Assembly (NCBI RefSeq): GCF_900115685.1
Contig: NZ_FOXJ01000004.1
Location: forward strand, 334,985 to 398,984
Direction: 5' to 3'
Source of the DNA: Variovorax sp. 770b2
Lineage (GTDB): Bacteria; Pseudomonadota; Gammaproteobacteria; Burkholderiales; Burkholderiaceae_C
DNA: 64,000 nt
A model generated the notes under the pieces. The model worked only from the letters and a program-made list of their open reading frames with translations. It was not told the DNA's origin and ran no database searches. Shown piece by piece: positions 36,801-43,291 of the stretch (the stretch's first letter is position 1; every line of letters begins with the position of its first letter). A program made the position numbers and the translations under genes.

Positions 36801-37099
36801 AGCACAGGAACGGTGCCGACGTCGACGGCTCTCGCGCGCCTGACGCGAGCAGCCCATTGGGCCAAGCGATCGTTGACGGTCGGCCGGAGGTGGTCAAGGC
36901 GCTGCTCGACGCGGGAGCGAACCCAATGCTGGACTCCAGGGGGATCCCGATCGGGAAACTGGCGGATCGGTATGGCTCGCCGCAGATTCAGCGCATGGTC
37001 CACGACCGAATCCGCGAATTGCAGGATCAAGCACACTTGATGGAGCGTCAATTCCGCGGCATGGGGTTGTACGAAGGTCGTTGGCGCCGGTGGCAATGA
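33857..37099 (+). CDS. Ankyrin-repeat putative T3S effector
   Basis: 1080 residues, starting at ATG 33857 with GGAGG ten bases upstream. A TTG at 33803 is an alternative. The first 500 residues are a mixed helical region without recognised motif. From about residue 540 there are roughly a dozen ankyrin repeats, many canonical: DGMTALHAAAEHGMASIVDDLM, YGRSPLHIAAEKGHVEAI, HGVTPLAYAASRGNRTVIERL, SPLGQAIVDGRPEVVKALLDAGANP. Ankyrin arrays bind proteins; large ankyrin effectors occur in Ralstonia and related pathogens. It lacks its own PIP box and is probably read from the one at 32755-32779. The N-terminal half may hold the activity. Target unknown. Confidence 0.75.
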   Translation: MGLVGRAENHNQLERPSLVSFTPKFYTPPVDARLKSSPYDTAKKKEAPVSYEKEVDLPIQGFLQARSESVVAKRQAVGRQYRMGIDKLKQFIAANAPEKSIDVETDLDTFIGRLESGLEEGTGGFYSTQIGMLLGDGKVAMDSILQALELPDIPLDRKLEEIGELARGLVVCGPGVGANLIMHAQALQFAAAGLVNHARGRWETMFTNAVLSYCTKEHGREPGYDGEEIHYVNQYRSFLGPLFGLKAIDDDFKVPHIGEAEATKCLEKISPLLTPNSLIGGLADDCFKDINRVFGEYKDIQAREGSFGEHQVYEMQKLYEKDLEDSFKSLYGGIPFATVVNEYYNAARDGESYRLIDSKVLLMRDIARNLRSQEALQHEKLEVVSSLPELAPGRNGEGGAGARRIKSVGPDSLYVKEDSSDGAEIRYPFTVREMLELKQAKGLRRVEDGMMFSALDNTFDEMLLSKVEYPDVWRAINIGSFDGLMDHMSSPGLQRYRAAGSYNNAGLVDRAIERVQGMKNATQRGIALVSAITHNDSEIAKHILNRVGSLNVLLQRPSDGMTALHAAAEHGMASIVDDLMEIVVQTDFERCRVGRGQPAADVRRDIVSQWMSMANNSGLTPLLSAAKGGSIGVIDSFLELGAKINQLDRFGRSAVFHAAASGKADAVRFLVANGADFTTPDVYGRSPLHIAAEKGHVEAIDAILSSSRRLNLEIPDDEGKTVLMHASKKASNAVPLLLAAGAATGTRNRLDGRRAIDYAAIAGKADVIRSLAQADATVEIGDAHELPRDFAQLPPLCYAAHFGHAGAAGALIEAGAAVDAQDSHGVTPLAYAASRGNRTVIERLIEVGANVELTDRMGVSPLQRAICADKPDCTGVLLHYGANCNVGDPGSGRTPLMAAATWSSKSLSLLLQGGARLNARDRRGETAAIYAAKTMHPTALEGLKVLMDAGADMSMTGVQGCRTAMEIAVEYANVPAIRLLAKHRNGADVDGSRAPDASSPLGQAIVDGRPEVVKALLDAGANPMLDSRGIPIGKLADRYGSPQIQRMVHDRIRELQDQAHLMERQFRGMGLYEGRWRRWQ

Positions 37100-37268
37100 C
37101 TGCGGTTTGAATCAAGACGCAATTGCGTTGCTCTGACAGTTCAGTTGCCGGGTGGGAGGTGCGTGAGTCGCCGAAGCCGGCTCGCTCGAAGCGCATGGCT
37201 TGGACAGTGCGCACAGATCGGTTGATTGGCTGCGCGGAAGCGTCCGAATCACGACAAGAAGTTTTCGC

Positions 37269-37394
37269 CTACTTGAAGTCGCTGGGAGACGGGGTTTGAA
37301 CTTCCTTCAGCAATTCTGCCGAAAGCTCCGGGCCGATCTGCGTGTTGATCCTCAAGGCCTTTCGAGCGCGCTCGTCATTATTGAACCTGTTCAT
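37269..37394 (-). CDS. Small coupled ORF, 41 aa
   Basis: The ATG at 37394 overlaps the stop of the preceding effector candidate in an ATGA junction, and the frame runs 41 codons to a TAG. The product begins MNRFNNDERARKALRINTQ and continues with PELSAELLKEVQT, a charged, probably helical peptide. Such tight overlap is typical of translationally coupled genes, so I consider it probably real although very short. It might be a small partner or chaperone, or the displaced C-terminus of the upstream protein after a frameshift. Confidence 0.45.
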   Translation of the reverse strand: MNRFNNDERARKALRINTQIGPELSAELLKEVQTPSPSDFK

Positions 37395-38107
37395 GAGGGC
37401 ATCGCTGGCTGCGGAGGGTCTGCTGGACCGCTCTGACTACCGAGAACAAATCCCGGGTCCAACTTCCCGTCGTGCCTGACGGCGGGGTTGTACGGTTTGC
37501 CGGATTGCAGGTAGACGGCCCCCGTGTCCGGATCTGGATGCAAGTTAATACCTTGCGCAACGTCATCCGGAATGATCGATCTGACGATCTTTGGTTCTCC
37601 ACCATTTGTGGTCGCAAGTCTCGCGTAGTCGTTCGCTCCCATAGCGAGGTCATTGCCGTGCTTTAGCTTGGAGTGATACATGTGCCTCAGAGCGGTGTCT
37701 CGAAAGTCAGAGATGCCGTGGTCATCGAGGATGCCCAGTTGGTGGGCGGCGTCCACGGAAGTAGAGGTCTTCTTCGAAGGATCCATGCCTTCGCGCTGAC
37801 GCTTTTCTGCGAGCGTGCTTGTTGTGCCCTGATAGTACCGGCCGTCTTCGTAGTAGCTTTTGTAGAGGCGACGCACGCCCTGTTGCTCTGGCACCGGAAT
37901 TTCGCTGCGCGACAAGGCCAAGCGCGGTGCCATCGATCCGCTCCTGCTTGTTCGGGTTGAGTCAAGCATCGACCCATGCAGTGATGAGGGACCCGCCCGC
38001 GACCGCGCGGACTCTGTACCCACACGGGACTGAATAGGATGTATTGCTGAAGCAAGCTCAGGCGTCGTAGATCGTGCAGTCGGCGAGTTATTTCGGTTGA
38101 TATCCAT
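37391..38107 (-). CDS. Putative T3S effector, 238 aa
   Basis: Starts at ATG 38107 (MDINRNNSPTARSTTPELAS). The first 75 residues are Ser/Thr/Arg-rich and disordered. The rest is globular: RRLYKSYYEDGRYYQGTTSTLAEKR-type sequence, then DFRDTALRHMYHSKLKHG, DLAMGANDYARLATTNG and INLHPDPDTGAVYLQSGKPYNP. The YxGTT stretch and the later AxxYA-like block faintly recall ADP-ribosyltransferases, but the key residues cannot be placed with confidence. No PIP box was found within 250 bases. Effector status rests on location, disordered N-terminus and lack of any housekeeping similarity. Confidence 0.5.
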   Translation of the reverse strand: MDINRNNSPTARSTTPELASAIHPIQSRVGTESARSRAGPSSLHGSMLDSTRTSRSGSMAPRLALSRSEIPVPEQQGVRRLYKSYYEDGRYYQGTTSTLAEKRQREGMDPSKKTSTSVDAAHQLGILDDHGISDFRDTALRHMYHSKLKHGNDLAMGANDYARLATTNGGEPKIVRSIIPDDVAQGINLHPDPDTGAVYLQSGKPYNPAVRHDGKLDPGFVLGSQSGPADPPQPAMPS

Positions 38108-38887
38108 AGCGCTGCTATTCCCATTTTTTACTGTACGGCTCAACGTTACGTGAGTGCCGACGGGTCGATGGCATTTCGTTGAAGGGGACGAACGAACAAT
38201 GTGCGCTGCGCCGGGTTCCCTAGGCGACGTCAACGCGTAAAACAGGCGCGAAATGCGAACCGGCAGCGCTCTGGTGGATGCGTGTTGATTGATGCACTCA
38301 GAGATCCTGCGACTCTCAGATAGCTGAGATTTCTCAACCATTGATGTACTGACCAAATGAGTCACTGGCGGCCCTGCGCATTTCTGTTGCGGGCTTCGCT
38401 ATGCCCACTCCTGTCGGATGACGTCTTCATGATCGTTTCGCGGCGCCCGAGGGGCTGGCGCGGCCTTGCGGGCCGCTCCATTGCGCGCCGGACGGCGTAA
38501 CCGGTTGCTTTGACGAAGCCGAGCGCCCTTGTGCCTCGGCGGGTTGTCGAGAGCCTGCAAACGAGGGCTAGTGCTGGTCGAAGAAGTCGTGTCGATTCCA
38601 TACGTGATCTCAGATTGAAAGTTTGAACAAAGCGTCCAGCAACGCAATGGGGATCGACGAAGCCGTCGATCCGGTTGCGTTCCGATGCTGGGTTGCATTC
38701 TTCGGAAATGCGCCGTCGCGGGCGGATCCACATACGAAGCCGGGGCTGTCGTTGCAAAAAGCGGGGGATGCCGTTCTCGGTCCGGCTTCCTCTACATCGT
38801 CACCGCCACGGACGGCCGCGCCGGCACCGCCAAGTCCTCGGGCGGCGCGCTCGAAGCGAACCAATTTGACCCTGCGCCCCGGTTCTA
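38108..38887. other. Intergenic, no gene seen
   Basis: About 780 bases with overlapping shadow frames only. No PIP box, tRNA or clear terminator was found. It ends in an IS3 transposase scrap, so it may be debris of an insertion. Confidence 0.35.
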
Positions 38888-39073
38888 CTCATCACACGGA
38901 CGGAGGCGGTCAATACGCAAGCGAAACGTACCGATGCGCACTGAAGGAGTCAGTCTGCGAGACCTGCACGAGACATGGCAACGCGGCTGCCGTGGTTCAT
39001 CGAGGAGGGCCACAACGCCGAGCGGATCCGCTCGGCGCTCGGCTACCGAGCACCCGACGAATTCGAATCCTAA
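38888..39073 (+). mobile_element. IS3-family transposase fragment
   Basis: One frame gives THHTDGGGQYASETYRCAL, the conserved catalytic-core H-(S/T)D-G-QY signature of IS3-family OrfB. A second frame continues to HNAERIRSALGYRAPDEFES and a TAA, the typical C-terminus (H-ALGY-SP-EFE). The two are separated by a frameshift and a deletion of the last catalytic Glu region. Only about the last third of the transposase remains; no inverted repeat was seen. Confidence 0.7.
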
Positions 39074-39231
39074 CTGCGCTCAGCAGGCGACTTGGTTCTG
39101 TCGACCTCGGCGGTTCGGTCATGGGATCACTTAAGAGCAGCGGACGAACCCCTGACCGCGCAAGATCACTTACCCGATCGAGCCGCCGCTCACTTGCCAA
39201 CGTCCGGCTAGACGTATCGGCGTCGTATTGG

Positions 39232-39927
39232 CTAGAGGTTGTTCACCTCGTGCCCGTCTAGGCAAAAACCAATGCCTCTGACGGTTCGCAACAGTTCCGT
39301 TCGACCGGCTGCATCTAGCTTGCGTCGAAGTCTCGATATGTGGACGTCGATGATGTTGTCAATGGGCGTAGCCCGATCGATGTTTTCCCAAATGTCTTGC
39401 GCGAGCATGTTTTTCGAGACCACTCGCCCCGAATGTTTCATCAGATACGTGAGCAGTTCGAACTCGCGCAGCGTGAGCTTCAAGGAATGGCCGCCACGCG
39501 TGACGTTGCGGGTCAGAAGATCCAGATTCAGATCCGCCACCCTGAGTCGGGTCTCCTCGATTGGCCGTACCCGGCGCAACAGGGCGCCGGCCCGTGCAAG
39601 GAGCTCTTCCAGCGCGAACGGCTTGCCGAGGTAGTCGTCCGCATGCAGGGATAACGCGCGCACTCTGTCGCTGACCTCGTCGAGCGTCGATAACATCAGT
39701 ACCGGAATAGCCGCATTGGACCTTCGCACGCCGGCCAGAATATCCAGGCCGTTGCGGCCTGGCAGAACCACGTCGAGTATCAGCAGATCGAATGCCGAGG
39801 TCATGACGAGAAAGAAGCCTTCTTCGCCATTGGCGCAGAGGGTTGTTTCGTGGCCTGCGCGCCGCAATGCGTTTTGCAGGACCGCACCGATCAAAGGGTC
39901 GTCCTCGACCACCAGAATTCTTGCCAT
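39232..39927 (-). CDS. OmpR-family response regulator (possible HrpG analogue)
   Basis: 231-residue two-component regulator. The receiver domain has Asp9/Asp10, phospho-acceptor Asp52 in LLILDVVLPG, Ser80 and Lys102 in YLGKPF. The C-terminal winged helix has the OmpR/PhoB pattern (LTLREFELLTYLMKHSGRVVSKNMLAQDIW, then NIIDVHISRLRRKLD, then LRTVRGIGFCL). The start is ATG 39927. It follows the histidine kinase gene by 28 bases, so they form a cognate pair. Because HrpG, the regulator above HrpX/HrpB in Xanthomonas and Ralstonia, is an OmpR-type protein, this pair may control the T3S regulon here. That link is inference. Confidence 0.88.
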   Translation of the reverse strand: MARILVVEDDPLIGAVLQNALRRAGHETTLCANGEEGFFLVMTSAFDLLILDVVLPGRNGLDILAGVRRSNAAIPVLMLSTLDEVSDRVRALSLHADDYLGKPFALEELLARAGALLRRVRPIEETRLRVADLNLDLLTRNVTRGGHSLKLTLREFELLTYLMKHSGRVVSKNMLAQDIWENIDRATPIDNIIDVHISRLRRKLDAAGRTELLRTVRGIGFCLDGHEVNNL

Positions 39928-39955
39928 CGTGTCCGGCCCCGAAGATTCGATGAAT

Positions 39956-41863
39956 TCAGGAGGCCAAGGCGTACACGGTGGCGGATCGGGGCATGATCGC
40001 CGGGACCGGCAAAAAATACGCGTCCAGGTCAAACGCTGCCGACGTACATGCGGGGCAAATCGGATCATGCACCGCAGTCTTGTGCTGAGGGACCTCGGAT
40101 GCCAGGGCCACGTCCAATGTGAACAGCGCTCCGCCCCCAGGGTGGTTCATGCCCCTGAGACGCGCTCCAATGTGGCGGGTCAATTCCGAAGACAACGAAA
40201 GGCCAAGGCCGCAGCCCTTGTCCAGAGGCTTTGTTGAATGAAATGGCTCGAACAGATGCGCCATGGCTTGAGCGCTCAAGCCATGGCCGTGATCGCGTAC
40301 CGAAAGAACGGCGCGCTCGCCGCGAACCCGCGTGCTCAAAACCACCTTGGCCTCGCGCGCTCCAGCCACGGCATCGAAGGCGTTGCTCAGTAGATTCACC
40401 AGGGCACCCGTGGCGCACGCTGGGTCGGTCAGGACGATGCTTTCCATTGCCGCATTCCGCTCGACACTGAGCGCGACGCCGCAGCACTTCTTCTTTGGCT
40501 CCACGATCGCGAGTGCTGCTTCCACGATGGTCGACAGGTGCACGGCCTGCATCCGGACCGGCTCGCGTCGGCTGAACCGCTGCAGATGGGCCACATAGAC
40601 CATCAATTGGTCGACGCGCGTCACGATGCTCGAAAGACTCTCTTGTGCATGCGCGGGATCGACTGCAGCGTTCTCGGCCACGAGCCGCATGGCAGCCAGG
40701 GGCTGCGTGACCTCGTGTGCGATGCAGGCCACCATGTGTCCCAGCGCGGCTAGCCGATGATTATGGCTGACTGCTTCCTGTTCGTCGTTGCGCGCAGCGG
40801 CTTTCACGTCGATGGCCGTCAGCGCTGAACGCAGGGCCGCTTGCTCGCAGCGGCCCCGCTCTTCGATGCGGCGGGCTTCCTTGTAGTGGACGAGCGCCTG
40901 GGCGTGTTGATCGAATCCTTCATGGGCATCGGAGAGCTTGTCGAGCACCTTGATCAACTCGCGATGCTGATTGATCTGCGCCCAATGCGTGCGAGCCCGT
41001 TGGAGCCAGGCAATTCCCTGGATCCACCGCCCTTGAGCGAGCCGAACGTCCGCGAAGCGGTCACATGCCGCGGCAACCAGCCGAACCGCGCCCCGGCGGC
41101 GCCCGCCGCGCAGCAAGGTGCTGGCGCAACGCAGAGCCAATGCGTCTTTTCCCTGCAGAAGGTGTAGTCGCGCTGTCGTGTCGATCAGGCGAAACCGTGC
41201 ATTGCTTGTCAACTTCTCGACGTCCGCCTCGTTGTATTGCGCCAGCAGGTCGAGAGCGCGAAGGGACAGATTCTTCGCCTCGAGATGCAGGCCGTGTGCC
41301 GTGAGCGCGGTAGCGTAGCTGGCCTGTCCCTCGGCAATGTGCACATACGCGTCGCTGCTCTGCGGCGTCGACCTGTCGGGGCGAAGCAAGTGCTGCACCG
41401 CTTGCTGGTAGATGAGCATGCTCTTGTATTGTCCGTGGTCCATGTGCAGCCGAGCGAGCATCTGCAAGGCGGAGATCTTGCCTCGGAGGTCGCCCAGCAT
41501 CCGGAACAACTGCAGGCCCGTACGCATCCGCGCGATTGCGCGATCGAGTTGCCCCGCGACGGCCAAGCATTTGCCGAGTTGGATCTGGGACCATCCTGCC
41601 TCCAGACGCAACCCTTGCGCGGTGGCCAATTGCTCGGCCTCGAGCGCGAGTCTGTACGATTCGGCCGTATCCCCGGCGAGTTCACAGACCGAGGACGCGG
41701 CTTGGAGCGCATGAACGATGAGTCGCGCATCGCCTGTGGCGCGCGCATGTCCGATGGCCTCTTCAGCAAGAGTCTGGAGTTCGGACGTGCAACAGTCGGT
41801 TGCGGTGCTCAGGTTGCGGATGTCGGCAAGCATTGCATGGAGAGAGCTGCTGCTATTGTTCAT
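39956..41863 (-). CDS. Soluble histidine kinase with TPR sensor region
   Basis: 635 residues from ATG 41863 (MNNSSSSLHAMLADI); an in-frame ATG at 41941 is an alternative. Residues about 20-340 are helical TPR-like repeats, with no transmembrane segment or signal peptide, so it senses a cytoplasmic cue, perhaps a protein. The kinase core has the phospho-acceptor His383 in IAHEVTQPLAAM, the N-box NLLSNAFDAV, RDHGHGLS and GCGLGLSLS. The response-regulator gene follows by 28 bases. A soluble TPR kinase beside T3S genes might read the state of secretion through a secreted or chaperone protein; this is speculation from architecture. Confidence 0.8.
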   Translation of the reverse strand: MNNSSSSLHAMLADIRNLSTATDCCTSELQTLAEEAIGHARATGDARLIVHALQAASSVCELAGDTAESYRLALEAEQLATAQGLRLEAGWSQIQLGKCLAVAGQLDRAIARMRTGLQLFRMLGDLRGKISALQMLARLHMDHGQYKSMLIYQQAVQHLLRPDRSTPQSSDAYVHIAEGQASYATALTAHGLHLEAKNLSLRALDLLAQYNEADVEKLTSNARFRLIDTTARLHLLQGKDALALRCASTLLRGGRRRGAVRLVAAACDRFADVRLAQGRWIQGIAWLQRARTHWAQINQHRELIKVLDKLSDAHEGFDQHAQALVHYKEARRIEERGRCEQAALRSALTAIDVKAAARNDEQEAVSHNHRLAALGHMVACIAHEVTQPLAAMRLVAENAAVDPAHAQESLSSIVTRVDQLMVYVAHLQRFSRREPVRMQAVHLSTIVEAALAIVEPKKKCCGVALSVERNAAMESIVLTDPACATGALVNLLSNAFDAVAGAREAKVVLSTRVRGERAVLSVRDHGHGLSAQAMAHLFEPFHSTKPLDKGCGLGLSLSSELTRHIGARLRGMNHPGGGALFTLDVALASEVPQHKTAVHDPICPACTSAAFDLDAYFLPVPAIMPRSATVYALAS

Positions 41864-42108
41864 TCTGTTTCTCTGCGGAGAAGTTCGAGGCCGCACTGGG
41901 TGTGCAGAAAACCTCGTTTTCTTATTCTCTGCAGCGAACATGACATAACGTCCATTTCCGCTATTGGGGTACGCGAACGGGGGGCATTGTTTTGTTCCCC
42001 GACGGCGCGCTGGCAGTTGCCGTGGCGCACCACCATGCTTTCACTGCGCCGTAGCTGCTGCGGCCGGAGGCGGTCGCGCCGACGCCGGCGAGTCTGTTCG
42101 ATGCACGT

Positions 42109-42576
42109 TCATGCCCACATAACGTGAGCAGGCAAGGCACCGATGGCTTGTTCGTACGGCCGCTCGTCCACGACCTGCGAACGTCCGAGGATGGTGCAGG
42201 CCAGGCCAACGGCGTAATTGTCGCGACCGTCGTCGATCACCGCTTCGAGCATCTGGGGCCACCCGGCGCGATTGTCGATCTTCATACAGACCGCTAGCAG
42301 CGCCTTGGCGAGATGGCTGTCGGGAAACTGCGCCAGCACCTCACCGAACTCGGCAATGCCCGCGCCCGTGTCGCCGCCGCAGAAGGTGTTCATCGCCCGC
42401 ACGATGCCTGCCTGCGGCAGGCCTGGGCGAAGGCCCTGGAGCACGCCGGCGATCTGGCTCGCGGCCAGGTATTCGCCCAACTCGCTGCCCAGCGCGGCAA
42501 TCTGCAAGAGCGAGCGATAGACCGTGCCTGGCACCGTTCCCTCCGGGGAGCGTTGGGAAGCGGGAGCGTCTTTCAT
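42109..42576 (-). CDS. HrpB1/HrpK-family TPR protein (copy 3)
   Basis: 155 residues; I choose ATG 42576 (MKDAPASQRS) because GAGG lies seven bases upstream. TPR-like helices: YRSLLQIAALGSELGEYLAASQIAGVLQGLRPGLPQAGIVRAMN, then FPDSHLAKALLAVCMKIDNRAGWPQMLEAVI, where NRAGW corresponds to the GDPAW block of HrpB1-type proteins. It is transcribed divergently from the HrpF-like translocon gene, with a small gene between. No PIP box was found for it. Like the other copies it may be a chaperone or apparatus accessory for the neighbouring translocator. Confidence 0.6.
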   Translation of the reverse strand: MKDAPASQRSPEGTVPGTVYRSLLQIAALGSELGEYLAASQIAGVLQGLRPGLPQAGIVRAMNTFCGGDTGAGIAEFGEVLAQFPDSHLAKALLAVCMKIDNRAGWPQMLEAVIDDGRDNYAVGLACTILGRSQVVDERPYEQAIGALPAHVMWA

Positions 42577-42696
42577 CGACATACCTCGGAAAGAAAAAAC
42601 CAAACGTTATGAATACCGCGCTGGGCTTCAAGTTTGTAAGCAACAGGTTCATGCTCGCGAAGCGAGATGATTCGCTTTGAGGTGTGCTGCCGGATT

Positions 42697-42939
42697 TCAA
42701 GCCCGGGACACAGCAATGGATCGGGCTTTCGCCAGAATCCGCTGGGCCGCCTCGAACGCGACGTCCAGTTGTTGTATCGCTGCTTCGGGCCGGCCGTCCG
42801 GATCTGTTTTCTTCACGAGGTCGATGGCTTCCCGCAGGCTCTCTTCCAATGCTCTGAAAACTTCGCCGGACCTGTCTGCCCGCAGTTGCGCGGAATGGGT
42901 TTGTGGACCCTGGTCCTTCTGACCTGAGGACGAGTACAT
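42697..42939 (-). CDS. Small helical hypothetical protein near HrpF
   Basis: 80 residues from ATG 42939 (MYSSSGQKDQGPQTHS). After a polar N-terminus the rest is one or two long charged helices (SGEVFRALEESLREAIDLVKKTD; AIQQLDVAFEAAQRILAKAR). There is no signal peptide or membrane helix. It lies between HrpB1-like copy 3 on the same strand (120-base gap) and the divergent HrpF-like gene. The size, charge and helicity are those of small T3S accessory proteins or chaperones, but I do not recognise a family. Confidence 0.5.
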   Translation of the reverse strand: MYSSSGQKDQGPQTHSAQLRADRSGEVFRALEESLREAIDLVKKTDPDGRPEAAIQQLDVAFEAAQRILAKARSIAVSRA

Positions 42940-43291
42940 ATCCAAGGGCCTCTCTCGTTTCAAGGGATGGTTGATGCGGCAGGCCGAGTACAGCGCCGGT
43001 TGATCGATGCGTCGATTTTCGAGCGAGCACCGGCGCGCGCGCCGCGCCGCAGCCTGAAGACTTCCTGACGATCGCTTCAGCATCGGCCGATGAGTCCATG
43101 GTCCTGCGCAATATCGGCGCATCGCGATCAACGAGGCAGACGATGAAGCCAGTTACGAATTCACGCCAAAGCAATGGCGGCGCGGCGGCATCGCCCACGG
43201 CGCTGTGGACCGTACTAGCGCAATGCTGTCTGCCGGCCACGCCGCGCTTTGGCCGCGAACGCAAGCCCTCTACTTTTCTTATGGAGAACCC

